A model generated the notes under the pieces. That model ran no database searches and was not told where the DNA came from. It saw only the letters and a list, made by a program, of their open reading frames with translations. Made by a program: the position numbers and the translations under genes. 64,000 nucleotides of DNA. Source: Faecalibacterium sp. (GTDB taxonomy: Bacteria > Bacillota > Clostridia > Oscillospirales > Ruminococcaceae). Positions 1-7,913 of the stretch are shown in pieces. Within the stretch, counting starts at the first letter, position 1. Each line of letters begins with the position of its first letter. The stretch is from contig JAHHRL010000002.1 in NCBI GenBank assembly GCA_020025825.1, positions 124,001 to 188,000 of the forward strand. Reading direction: 5' to 3'.

Positions 1-373
1 ATGTTGCACCGGCTACTACGGCGATAATAAAGTCAATCAGGCCTTTTTTGTATTCATTCCAAGGCTTGTCAGCAGCATCATCTAAATAGCCGCTCAGCAT
101 AGATGCCAGCATCAAAACCATGTAAATCAAAATTTCGATAGAAAACGGCACAAATGCCAAGGAAACCAGTGCCATGCAAATAACAAACAGCAATCCTGCA
201 CCACGGGCTTTTCCTTTTGACAAAGCACCATTTACCGCAAACTGACGCCCATGGTCCTGCGGCAGCTTATCCTTAAAGCATTCAATTGCTAAAAAAGTTA
301 AACCAAAACTAACCAGAACCGCTATTGCGTTCACACGGTTCTGGGACATATTTTGTAACAAATAGTTTACCAT
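1..373 (-). CDS. MraY-like phospho-N-acetylmuramoyl-pentapeptide transferase family protein (partial)
   Basis: Only the first 124 codons are inside the window; the gene runs off the left edge. The protein begins MVNYLLQNMSQNRVNAI and holds two hydrophobic stretches, a basic loop (HGRQFAVNGALSKGKARGAG) and an acidic segment GYLDDAADKPWNEYKKG. That order, a lysine/glycine-rich loop followed by a membrane helix and an LDD-type acidic motif, is that of the polyprenyl-phosphate glycosyl-1-phosphate transferases (MraY/WecA superfamily), which load a sugar phosphate on undecaprenyl phosphate at the cytoplasmic membrane face. The start is the ATG at 371-373, preceded by AAGAGGA. A promoter lies just upstream (421-449). 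Whether it is the main MraY or a paralogue cannot be told from this fragment. Confidence 0.65.
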   Translation of the reverse strand, partial: MVNYLLQNMSQNRVNAIAVLVSFGLTFLAIECFKDKLPQDHGRQFAVNGALSKGKARGAGLLFVICMALVSLAFVPFSIEILIYMVLMLASMLSGYLDDAADKPWNEYKKGLIDFIIAVVAGAT

Positions 374-420
374 GATTTTTTCCTCTTATTGAACCTTTCC
401 TATATAATCTATCCGGCAAA

Positions 421-449
421 ATTGTAACATGTACTTTCCAAAAAATCAA
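421..449 (-). promoter_or_regulatory. Promoter of the MraY-like gene
   Basis: On the minus strand TTGATT (449-444), a 17-nt spacer and TACAAT (426-421), with an extended -10 TG. It is correctly placed about 50 nt upstream of the start codon at 373. Confidence 0.5.
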
Positions 450-531
450 TCGAAAGCGCCGTTTCCTTTTATCGTATACTATGTTACCACCATTCTCTGT
501 GAATATCCATCTTTACCCCTATCTGCCTTTA

Positions 532-575
532 CAAAAAAATCCCCTGCCGCTCCCAAAGCGACAGGGGATTTTTCA
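532..575 (-). terminator. Rho-independent terminator
   Basis: A perfect outer stem CCCCTG/CAGGGG extended by CGCT/AGCG, followed on the minus strand by a seven-T run. It ends the candidate RNA and would also stop read-through from the LysR gene. Confidence 0.75.
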
Positions 576-754
576 TAATATCGGCCAGCCAGAGAGGAAG
601 GAGGAATTTCCGGCAAGCTGTATAGCAACTCCTGCTTACGCAAGAGATAATTTGTTGTCTGCCTTCTCCCCACCGATTGGTCTGCCACGGGAGCAAGGCA
701 GTAAGTTGAAGCAGCGGTATCAATAACCGCATCCAAGTTTGTTACAATGGATCT
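532..754 (-). ncRNA. Candidate structured small RNA with its own promoter and terminator
   Basis: The stretch 374-831 has no convincing gene. On the minus strand it holds a promoter-like pair, TTGTAC (789-784), 17 nt, TATAAG (766-761), and a textbook Rho-independent terminator at 575-532 (an 11-bp stem starting CCCCTG, loop TTGGG, then seven T). Between them are several hairpins: GCGGT/ACCGC; a 12-bp stem CTGCCTT-CTCCC with GGGAG-AAGGCAG and one bulged G; and CTCTTGC/GCAGGAG closed by a GTAA (GNRA) tetraloop. A transcript of about 220 nt follows. I could not match it to 6S, SRP, RNase P, tmRNA or a known riboswitch. A leader or attenuator of the downstream MraY-like gene is the main alternative. 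Confidence 0.5.
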
Positions 755-831
755 TCTATGCTTATAGGATACTCCCAATATATGTACAAAGTTTTATCTT
801 CCTTTTAACCCTTTGCAAAAGAATTTTTACG

Positions 832-1743
832 TTACCGTTTTTGGATGCTTTCCAGCATCATATTCTCGTAATATTCTTTTGAAACCTCAATAAACATCTG
901 CACATCTGCACGGTTGCTATTGTGCAGCGCACCAATTTCCACTTGTACCGGCGCAAAGTCCACCAGTTTTACTCTGGCAATTCCCGGAACACCTGCCTTT
1001 TCCAAGCATGGAATAATTGCCATGCCGGTGTTCATCTGAATTTCCAGCAAAGCACCCTCCAAACTAGGCACCGAACGGCTTACATCTGCACCCACACGCA
1101 TCAGCTCCTGTAAAGACGGGCCTCGGCACGCATACAAGTAACTCTCGAAGGAATCCGTTGTGACAACCGCCTGTCCTTTCAAATCCGACAATCGCAGTTC
1201 TTTTCTATCTGCTAGCGGATTTTTCGGGTTCATCCATACATGATACGGCATTACGAACAGCGGATAAAAGGAAATGTCCGGCGCATTGCTATGCTCAGTA
1301 TCATAAAAGAATCCTATATCCAGCTTTCCGCTGCGCAGTTCATCTAACGGGCGGTGGTTGCTTTGCGGTACAATATCCACAACTACATCGGGGTATATTT
1401 TTTGAAAACGAGTAATTGTTTTCGCCATAGATTGGTAGTCAAACAACTTGCGTAAACCCACTACCAGTCTGGAATGATTAGATGTTTGAATCAATTGTGC
1501 TTTTTGTACAGATGCCTCGTAATAATCGGGTATATGCTTAATATCCTGATAAAAAGCTGTGCCCGCAGGTGTCAATTTTGTACGTCTTGTCGTACGTTCG
1601 AAAAGATGCAAGCCTGTTTCCTTTTCCAGCGCACTAATCTGATACGTAATAGACGGTTGGGTTGTAAACAGCCGTGCCGCAGCCGCACTAAAATTCAGTT
1701 CTTCGGCCACAGCAATAAAGCATTGCAACTGATATATCGTCAT
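832..1743 (-). CDS. LysR family transcriptional regulator
   Basis: A 303-aa protein. Residues 1-60 are a LysR winged helix-turn-helix (MTIYQLQCFIAVAEELNFSA, then a recognition helix around TTQPSITYQISALE and the wing FERTTRRTKLTPAG). Residues ~85-300 form a periplasmic-binding-protein-like effector domain. The start is the ATG at 1741-1743 with AAGGAAA upstream; a longer in-frame start at 1812 has no ribosome binding site and would add an atypical tail. It is divergent from the flavin reductase gene at 1947, the usual layout in which the LysR protein controls its neighbour and itself. The inducer cannot be read from the sequence; the reductase's substrate is a natural candidate. Confidence 0.9.
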   Translation of the reverse strand: MTIYQLQCFIAVAEELNFSAAAARLFTTQPSITYQISALEKETGLHLFERTTRRTKLTPAGTAFYQDIKHIPDYYEASVQKAQLIQTSNHSRLVVGLRKLFDYQSMAKTITRFQKIYPDVVVDIVPQSNHRPLDELRSGKLDIGFFYDTEHSNAPDISFYPLFVMPYHVWMNPKNPLADRKELRLSDLKGQAVVTTDSFESYLYACRGPSLQELMRVGADVSRSVPSLEGALLEIQMNTGMAIIPCLEKAGVPGIARVKLVDFAPVQVEIGALHNSNRADVQMFIEVSKEYYENMMLESIQKR

Positions 1744-1803
1744 TATGTCATTTTCCTTTTTTGTCTTTTTAATAAGTATAACAAAAAAAGTATTTTGGGT
1801 ATA

Positions 1804-1833
1804 TTGACACATTTTATAAAAATATTTTATAAA
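1804..1833 (+). promoter_or_regulatory. Promoter of the flavin reductase gene
   Basis: A consensus TTGACA (1804-1809), an 18-nt spacer and TATAAA (1828-1833) lead to an untranslated leader of about 105 nt before the ATG at 1947. Confidence 0.6.
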
Positions 1834-1858
1834 TCGACTACTATTTTCAATTTCACAA

Positions 1859-1873
1859 ACGATAGTTAATCGT
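1859..1873. promoter_or_regulatory. Possible LysR operator (inverted repeat)
   Basis: ACGAT-AGTTA-ATCGT is a perfect 5+5 bp dyad in the divergent intergenic region. Its size fits a LysR half-site pair. It lies just downstream of the predicted reductase start of transcription, so it could equally be an autorepression site for the LysR gene. Confidence 0.35.
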
Positions 1874-1946
1874 GTATCATACCGTTGTAAGCATTGTCAC
1901 AAATTAAACAATACATAAATACACAACTAAGGAAGGAACCTCTCTT

Positions 1947-3869
1947 ATGAGCAAGATTTCTCGTCGCAACTTTATGAAGGGTGCTGCTGTTGGCACCGTT
2001 GGCGTTGCAGCTGCAGGCCTGTTGACTGCATGTGGCAACAACAATACTACTGCAAGCGCTGGCTCCTCCAGCACCGCAGGCACCGACAAAACCCCCGCTA
2101 TCCCCTCCAGCCCTGTGGATGGTAAGTACGTTACCTCCGCAGTCGGCCACGAAGGCTTGATTCATGTTTGCACCACCATGCGTGATGGCGCTATCGCAGC
2201 TTGCGAAGTCCTGAGCCACGAGGAAACCATCGGCATCGGCAACTATGCTTGCTCCCGTATCCCTGCTGCTATCGTTAAGTACCAGAGCATCAACGTCCCC
2301 AACCTGCGTGGCAGCTCCTTTACCTCTATGGCTATTAAGAGCGCTGTTAAGGACGCTATCATCCAGTCTGGCTACAACGTTGATGATTTCTCCGCTAAAA
2401 TCACTCCCGAAACTTCTAACGAAGTCATCGAGGATACCGCTGATGTTATCATTGTGGGCGCAGGCACTTCCGGTCTGGTTGCAGCAGCTCGCCTGCTGGA
2501 GGCTGGTAAGTCTGTTATTCTGGTCGAAAAGCGTGATATTCCCGGCGGCTCTATGTCCATGACCTACGGCGGCGTTGCTACCGCAGGCTCCAAGCTGCAG
2601 ACCAACTTCGACGTTGATGGCAGCTATCGTGCTTCTGCTATGGGCACTCTGGACAGCATGATGAACTTCTGGAAGAGCATGAAGCAGTATCATCGCACCG
2701 AGTTCTTCAACGGCGAAATGCCCTTTATGACTCAGCAGTACACCCACGCAGGCGATATGCTGGACTGGCTGCATGGCATGGGCGTTGGCTTCAACTGCCT
2801 GGGCAACTACGAGGGCGGCACCCAGTACGGCGCAGCTACCCCCTATCTGGCTCCCGGCTGCTACGAGGGCGGCGCAGGCTACGCTATGATGTTCCTGGTT
2901 AACCGCATTGGTATGTACAAGGACGCTGACGGCAACCCCATGGGCAAGATTATCTACTCTACCAGCGCTACCGACCTAATCAAGGACGAAAAGGGCAAAT
3001 ACATCGGCTGCCATGCTGAGGGCACCAACGGTGCTAAGTACACCCTGACCGGTAAGGCTGTCTGCCTGGCTTCCGGCGGTTTTGCACGCAACAAGGAAAT
3101 GCTGCAGAAGTACTGCCCTGATTACGCTGATTTCTTCTTTAACTGCGCATCTTCCATGGAAGGTGACGGTATCCGTATGGGTCTGGAAGCAGGCGGTGTT
3201 GTCGAGTGCGAAAACCGTCCCCTGCCCGCATTCCTGTCCAGCTACAAGAGCAAGTTTGAGCTGGCATTTATCCACAACTCTGCCCCCGGCATCATGGTCA
3301 ACATCAACGGTGATAACATCGGCAACATTATTTCCGATAACCACTACACCATGGCTAAGGCAAAGCTGAACCCCGAAAACGGTGATACCTTCTACTACAT
3401 CTTCGACGAAGCTTCCGCTGCAAAGGTTCGTGACTGCGAGTCCTTCGGCTTCAACGGCTATGTCGCTATGTTTGAAAAGGGCGAGGCTGTCCACTACGAC
3501 TCTTTGGACGCTGCTATGGAAGAGCTGAAGCTGCCTAACCTGGCCGCTTCTATCGAGGCTAACAATCAGGCTTCTCTGTCCGGCGAGGCTGACGCATTCG
3601 GCCGTAAGAACTGCCCCTACATCGAAACCCGTACCGGTCTGTGGGCAATTCGTGTTGACCCCACCTTCTATCTGACCACTGCCGGTCTGGCAATCGACAC
3701 CGACTGCCACGTCCTGACTGCTGAAAAGAAGATTATCCCCGGTTTGTACGCAGCCGGCGACGTTTGCGGTTCTATCGAAGAAAAGGACGCAAAGCAGTAC
3801 GGCATGGGCTTTGATGCTGCTCTGGTTTACGGCTTTATCATGGGCGACACCCTGAAGAAGGAACTGTAA
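1947..3869 (+). CDS. Exported FMN-binding/FAD-dependent fumarate reductase-like flavoprotein (Tat lipoprotein)
   Basis: 640 aa. The N-terminus has a twin-arginine motif (SRRNFMKG, R6-R7), a hydrophobic stretch and a lipobox LLTAC (Cys29), so the protein is probably exported folded and anchored outside the membrane. Residues ~50-140 look like an FMN_bind domain ending in RGSSFTSMAI, the region where FMN is attached through Ser/Thr in this family. From ~160 (VIIVGAGTSGLVAA) comes a fumarate reductase/urocanate reductase-type FAD domain that continues to the C-terminus (GLYAAGDVCGS). Such proteins reduce small organic acceptors using electrons from extracellular flavin relays. The ribosome binding site is AAGGAAGG. 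Codon use is strongly biased, suggesting high expression. The substrate is unknown, and no ApbE-type flavin transferase is in view. Confidence 0.85.
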   Translation: MSKISRRNFMKGAAVGTVGVAAAGLLTACGNNNTTASAGSSSTAGTDKTPAIPSSPVDGKYVTSAVGHEGLIHVCTTMRDGAIAACEVLSHEETIGIGNYACSRIPAAIVKYQSINVPNLRGSSFTSMAIKSAVKDAIIQSGYNVDDFSAKITPETSNEVIEDTADVIIVGAGTSGLVAAARLLEAGKSVILVEKRDIPGGSMSMTYGGVATAGSKLQTNFDVDGSYRASAMGTLDSMMNFWKSMKQYHRTEFFNGEMPFMTQQYTHAGDMLDWLHGMGVGFNCLGNYEGGTQYGAATPYLAPGCYEGGAGYAMMFLVNRIGMYKDADGNPMGKIIYSTSATDLIKDEKGKYIGCHAEGTNGAKYTLTGKAVCLASGGFARNKEMLQKYCPDYADFFFNCASSMEGDGIRMGLEAGGVVECENRPLPAFLSSYKSKFELAFIHNSAPGIMVNINGDNIGNIISDNHYTMAKAKLNPENGDTFYYIFDEASAAKVRDCESFGFNGYVAMFEKGEAVHYDSLDAAMEELKLPNLAASIEANNQASLSGEADAFGRKNCPYIETRTGLWAIRVDPTFYLTTAGLAIDTDCHVLTAEKKIIPGLYAAGDVCGSIEEKDAKQYGMGFDAALVYGFIMGDTLKKEL

Positions 3870-3928
3870 TCCTCTATTTCAAGCTGAATATTATAGCAAT
3901 CTCCTCTGTTAGTAAGTTGCTGTAAGGT

Positions 3929-3966
3929 AAAAAAGGACCGTATCGTTTTGATACGGTCCTTTTTAT
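3929..3966. terminator. Bidirectional terminator
   Basis: AAAAGGACCGTAT / ATACGGTCCTTTT with A and T runs on both sides, between two convergent genes. Confidence 0.8.
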
Positions 3967-4031
3967 GTTATGTCGAAATAGAAAACTGCTTGGTTTCCAT
4001 CCCCACTATGAGCTTTGTATTGGATGTTTGC

Positions 4032-5156
4032 TTATTTTGCCAGCTTTTCCAATGCATTTTTTGCCAGCGCAGCGGAATAAACCGCAGCCGGCTCAAGGGA
4101 TGCCTCGTCCACCACAAAGCCCGGATTATGCAGGGACTTTGTTAGGCCTACACCAACGTGAATATACACACCCGGTGCTTTCTGCTGGAAATAGGAGAAA
4201 TCCTCGCCCAACATATTTGCAGGGTCTTCTTTCACCTGCAAGCCGGTTTGTTCTGCCACCTGTGCCGCAAATGCTGTCCATTCCGGGTCATTATCGGTTG
4301 CCGGCGGACCTGCGTGCCACTGGAACTCCGCCGTAGCACCATAGCCTGCGGCAACACCCTTTGCAACCGCTTCCAACCGTGCAGGAATCAGTTCTCTGTC
4401 CTTTGCCGCATGGGTACGCACAGTGCCTTCCATATAGGCACTTTCCGGGATTACATTCCAAGTTGTACCTGCTTCAAAGTGTGTAATGCTTACCAGCGCA
4501 GGGTTTACCGGTGCGATATTTCGGCTTACAACCGTCTGGGCTGCACTTACAATAGCCGAAGCTGCTACAATGGGGTCTACGCCACGCTCAGGCGATGCCG
4601 CATGGCAGCCCTGTCCGGTAACTGTGATTTCAAAGCGGTCTACCGAGGCGCTTGCTGCGCCCGTTCTAACACCAATTGTGCCTACGGGGAACCACGGTGC
4701 TGTATGCAGGGCAAACACTGCCTGTACCCCCTCCATTGCGTCTGTCGCAAGCACTTTCAGGGCACCATCGCTGCGTTCCTCTGCCGGCTGGAAAATAAGG
4801 CGCACCGTGCCCGCCAGGGTATCTTTTTGGGATTGGAGAATACGGGCAGTTTCCATCAAAACAGATGTATGAAAATCATGTCCGCAGGCGTGCATTTTAC
4901 CCACATTGCAGGATTGGTACGCAAGGCCGGTTTCCTCTTTTACCAGCAGCGCATCAATATCGGCACGCAGCGCAACAATCGGGCCGGGCTGCTTGCCCTG
5001 TACCTGTGCAACCAAACCGGTTTCCAGTGTGTAGGGCAAAATTTCCACCCCCGCCTCGGTCAATCTCTTACGGATATATGCCGTCGTTTCATATTCTTCA
5101 TAAGATAGCTCCGGATGTGCGTGGAGCCACTCAAAATCTTGTTTTAGCAAACTCAT
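4032..5156 (-). CDS. M20 family metallo-amidohydrolase (N-acyl amino acid / hippurate hydrolase type)
   Basis: 374 aa, the usual length for the M20D family that removes acyl groups from N-acyl amino acids and related conjugates in the cytoplasm. Visible signatures are the first metal region MHACGHDFHTS, PAEERSDGA, a lid domain that starts near DRFEITVTGQGCHAA, and the late motif LGEDFSYF followed by a C-terminal LHNPGFVVDE. The ATG at 5156 has GGAAAGGA upstream. It is a single-gene unit, convergent with the flavin reductase and divergent from the small gene at 5346. The exact substrate (indole-acetyl, benzoyl, acetyl-diaminopimelate or other) cannot be decided. Confidence 0.85.
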   Translation of the reverse strand: MSLLKQDFEWLHAHPELSYEEYETTAYIRKRLTEAGVEILPYTLETGLVAQVQGKQPGPIVALRADIDALLVKEETGLAYQSCNVGKMHACGHDFHTSVLMETARILQSQKDTLAGTVRLIFQPAEERSDGALKVLATDAMEGVQAVFALHTAPWFPVGTIGVRTGAASASVDRFEITVTGQGCHAASPERGVDPIVAASAIVSAAQTVVSRNIAPVNPALVSITHFEAGTTWNVIPESAYMEGTVRTHAAKDRELIPARLEAVAKGVAAGYGATAEFQWHAGPPATDNDPEWTAFAAQVAEQTGLQVKEDPANMLGEDFSYFQQKAPGVYIHVGVGLTKSLHNPGFVVDEASLEPAAVYSAALAKNALEKLAK

Positions 5157-5197
5157 TATTTCAAATCCTTTCCGGTATAATGCCTATTCTTTTTGAA

Positions 5198-5227
5198 AGA
5201 ATACACTGTTTTCCCCGTTTCTGTCAA
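5198..5227 (-). promoter_or_regulatory. Promoter of the amidohydrolase gene
   Basis: On the minus strand TTGACA (5227-5222), 18 nt, TATTCT (5203-5198), about 40 nt ahead of the start codon. Confidence 0.5.
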
Positions 5228-5345
5228 CAAGCCGCCGCATTTTATTTTATACGGGAAAGCGCCTATAATTTTTCTGATACGTCTTTTTTTTATCACAGAT
5301 ACATGATACAATGCAACGGTAGCACTTTAATATAGGAGAACCCAA

Positions 5346-5696
5346 ATGAAAAAGAGTACACTGATAAACATTATTTTTGCAGCAGCAGTCATTATTATTG
5401 CCGCAGGTTTATTTCTGTTTCGCAACGCAAAAGTGCCTCAGGGCGAACTAATGGCACAATTAACATACGGCGATGATAACACCGTTATGGATATTCCTTT
5501 GGACAAGGACCAAACTTTTACCGTGGATACCGGATACTTAACTGTAACCATTGAAGTAAAAGAGCAGCAGGCTCGCTTTATCGACAGCCAGTGCTCCGAC
5601 CATGTTTGCGAAAATTACGGCTGGATTCGCATGGAGGACCAACAGGCAGTTTGTATGCCCGGCCATGCCGTTTTAATGATTGTTCCCGTACAGTAA
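5346..5696 (+). CDS. NusG domain II-containing small membrane-anchored protein
   Basis: 116 aa. Residues 5-26 form a single N-terminal membrane helix; the rest matches the small NusG-II-like family of Firmicutes (a Cys pair in DSQCSDHVCENYGWI and a terminal CMPGHAVLMIV motif). Homologues often sit near a heptaprenyl/Gx transporter or ApbE gene, which is not the case here. The function is unknown; the outward-facing Cys residues suggest a redox or ligand role but this is inference. The ribosome binding site is AGGAGA, and a possible promoter (T-run, 17 nt, TACAAT) lies about 40 nt upstream. Confidence 0.75.
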   Translation: MKKSTLINIIFAAAVIIIAAGLFLFRNAKVPQGELMAQLTYGDDNTVMDIPLDKDQTFTVDTGYLTVTIEVKEQQARFIDSQCSDHVCENYGWIRMEDQQAVCMPGHAVLMIVPVQ

Positions 5697-5709
5697 CCTT
5701 ACAAAATAG

Positions 5710-5748
5710 AAAGCGCAGGCAGCCTGCATGGCCGCCTGCGCTTTTTTA
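5710..5748. terminator. Bidirectional terminator
   Basis: AAGCGCAGGC / GCCTGCGCTT stem followed by six T, between the convergent NusG-II gene and the histidine kinase gene. Confidence 0.75.
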
Positions 5749-7773
5749 TTATTGTTTCGGGAACCGAACCTGTGCTTGGAACAAATCTCCGTTTACATAC
5801 AAACTAAACTGTCCGCCTTGCAGCTCAGACAAGCTCCTTGCAATGGAAAGGCCCAAGCCGCTTCCCTCGCCGGTACGTGCACTATCGCCACGCACAAAAC
5901 GCTCCATCAGTTCTTCTGCCGGTATATTCAGCGGGTCACGAGAGATATTCTTCATGGTTAATGTTACATAGCCTGCGTCCTGTTCACCAACCAGATATAC
6001 CCGTGTACCGGGCTGTGCATACTTGCAAGCATTCGAGAACAGATTGTCCAGGATTCTCCATGTCAGCCTGCCATCCAGATTTGCTGTAAAGCTATCCTCC
6101 GGAAGTGTTAAAACAGGAGTCAGACCTGCTGCCTCAATACGGTCGGCATATTCTGCCGCTGCTTGCTGACACAGCTCAGTTAGGTCGGTTGGCACTTTTG
6201 TGCAGGACAGCACCCCACTGGCCGCTTTGCTCGCCTCCACCAGGTCCTCTGTCAGTTTACGCAGCCGCTCGCCCTGTTGTGCAATCACCCCAGCATATTC
6301 TCGTGCACTTTCGGGCAAGTCCTCCTTTGCCAGCAAGTCCGTATAATTGATAATGCTGGTCAATGGTGTTTTCAAATCGTGAGAAACATTGGTAATCAGC
6401 TCGGTTTTCATGCGTTCGCTCTTGATGCGCTGCTCTACTGCTGTATTCATGCCATCACCAATACGGCAAAGGCCCTGACTGATTTTACTAATATCCGGCA
6501 GCTTTGATTCAAATTCAGGCTGTGCCTGATAATCCCCTGCTAAAAACGAATTTACCTGCCGCTGCACACTGCGTACACCAATTGCAGCATAGGAAATGCC
6601 AAAAACCATTACACCCCACAATAAAATCCAAAGTGCCAGCTGTACAACCGGGCTTACACCATATGGGAACAGGATATTGAGTAAATGCAACCCTGCTACT
6701 ACCATGCACAGCAACAGGCCCTGCCAAACCATGGGTATTGCTGAAAAAATGATTTTGGCTTTTTGTATTCCCCACCGCCAGACCTTTCCGAGAATACGAA
6801 TTGCCCAGAAGCAGGATAGCGGCCGCCCGATTTTTGCCCAGCGCACAAAACTGTAAAATACAATTAAACCATACAGTACAATCCCTGTAACCACCGAGCA
6901 AACTGCAAACAGAACAACTTTGCTTCTCAGCAGAAGCAGCACTGTATCCACATACAAAAACCTTACTGCAAAGTAAAGTGTTGTGTATGCCGCCAGCAAT
7001 AACACCGCACCTTGCAATTCCATGGGGATACGGTCATATCCGCACAGCTTTGCCTCATTGCTGCCTACTGTTCGGCCCGTGCCAAGGCCAATCATCACCA
7101 ATGCAATCAACCCAGCAATTGCGCAAATTACAACAGCTGCTACCATTTGATTTTTAACAGGTCGCAGCCGCACATAATTTTGGGCATACATCTGTATTTG
7201 TTCTTCTACCCATGTTTGGGGCATATTGGCGCTATTTTGCGGTTCAAATAATTTATCCTCGTCGATGTAAGATTCTACCACGATGTGCATGGAGTTCTTT
7301 TGTTCTCCGCCAAATAGTACCACTGAGGGCTGGAGGCCATCTTGGTTGTATACTTCCTCACTGATTACCGAATAAGAGCCATTCTTAAAAGCATCTACAT
7401 AGCGGCGCAGTACACGGCGTGTCTCCCCCATATCGTCCCGGTAGATTTCCTCCACCTGCTGCCCGTCCTCATTTATCTGATAAATATGATACTGCAAAAA
7501 ACGATGGTCCTGCATCCCCATATGCTGTGCATCGGTTTCCTGCCAGCCAAGCTGCGCCGCTCTGTTGATTATTTCTGCCGAATCAATGTCGACATAGTAA
7601 CTAAACAGTGATGTTTGCCAATACTCCTCTGCACCGGATTCAAAAACACCCACCCGTGCTGCAATACATGTGCTTACCGCACCCAGCACACCAAAAAACA
7701 AAGCCAGTACCGTTATTGCCCACCACAGGCACTTTGCAATACGGGACCGTGTTACTTTTTCAGCCCAGCTCAT
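5749..7773 (-). CDS. Sensor histidine kinase (VanS/PhoR type)
   Basis: 674 aa. It has an N-terminal membrane helix (~14-38), a large outside region of about 190 residues, then several further membrane helices (about residues 210-400), a HAMP-like linker, the phospho-accepting H-box NVSHDLKTPLTSIINY, an N-box (LFSNACKYAQPG) and a G-box (GEGSGLGLSIARSL). The multi-helix membrane part is longer than in the simple VanS layout. The start ATG overlaps the stop of the 47-aa ORF upstream (ATGA), with a GGAG/GAGG site inside that ORF, so translation is coupled. It pairs with the response regulator at 7910-8626. The signal is unknown; the outside domain suggests an envelope cue. Confidence 0.93.
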   Translation of the reverse strand: MSWAEKVTRSRIAKCLWWAITVLALFFGVLGAVSTCIAARVGVFESGAEEYWQTSLFSYYVDIDSAEIINRAAQLGWQETDAQHMGMQDHRFLQYHIYQINEDGQQVEEIYRDDMGETRRVLRRYVDAFKNGSYSVISEEVYNQDGLQPSVVLFGGEQKNSMHIVVESYIDEDKLFEPQNSANMPQTWVEEQIQMYAQNYVRLRPVKNQMVAAVVICAIAGLIALVMIGLGTGRTVGSNEAKLCGYDRIPMELQGAVLLLAAYTTLYFAVRFLYVDTVLLLLRSKVVLFAVCSVVTGIVLYGLIVFYSFVRWAKIGRPLSCFWAIRILGKVWRWGIQKAKIIFSAIPMVWQGLLLCMVVAGLHLLNILFPYGVSPVVQLALWILLWGVMVFGISYAAIGVRSVQRQVNSFLAGDYQAQPEFESKLPDISKISQGLCRIGDGMNTAVEQRIKSERMKTELITNVSHDLKTPLTSIINYTDLLAKEDLPESAREYAGVIAQQGERLRKLTEDLVEASKAASGVLSCTKVPTDLTELCQQAAAEYADRIEAAGLTPVLTLPEDSFTANLDGRLTWRILDNLFSNACKYAQPGTRVYLVGEQDAGYVTLTMKNISRDPLNIPAEELMERFVRGDSARTGEGSGLGLSIARSLSELQGGQFSLYVNGDLFQAQVRFPKQ

Positions 7774-7913
7774 TCCTTACACCTCCGCTCCCATCGGTGT
7801 GCAGCAAGCCACACAAGCGTGCACCCGGCGCTGATTGCAGTAAGCACCTTTACCAGATACAGCAGTTTTTGAGTTTCGCATCCAACGGAAGCGCAATACA
7901 CTCTACGTTTCAT
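7770..7913 (-). CDS. 47-aa predicted membrane protein between response regulator and kinase
   Basis: A short ORF not usually marked. Its ATG (7913-7911) overlaps the response regulator's TGA as ATGA, and its own TGA (7772-7770) overlaps the kinase's ATG in the same way. The product starts MKRRVYCASVGCETQ, has one hydrophobic stretch (about residues 18-39, LLYLVKVLTAISAGC and following) and a basic end (HRWERRCKE). The double ATGA overlap and the exact fit argue that it is translated as a coupled member of the operon. A single-pass small protein here could adjust the kinase; this is inference. Alternatively it only carries ribosomes to the kinase start. Confidence 0.6.
   Translation of the reverse strand: MKRRVYCASVGCETQKLLYLVKVLTAISAGCTLVWLAAHRWERRCKE

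Noticed and set aside
479..778. 99-codon minus-strand frame and two smaller ones
   Set aside because: They run through the terminator and hairpins of the candidate RNA and show no ribosome binding site or known domain; the RNA reading explains the region better.
1866..2774. Minus-strand frame opposite the flavin reductase
   Set aside because: Shadow caused by the strong codon bias of the reductase gene; no start signals.
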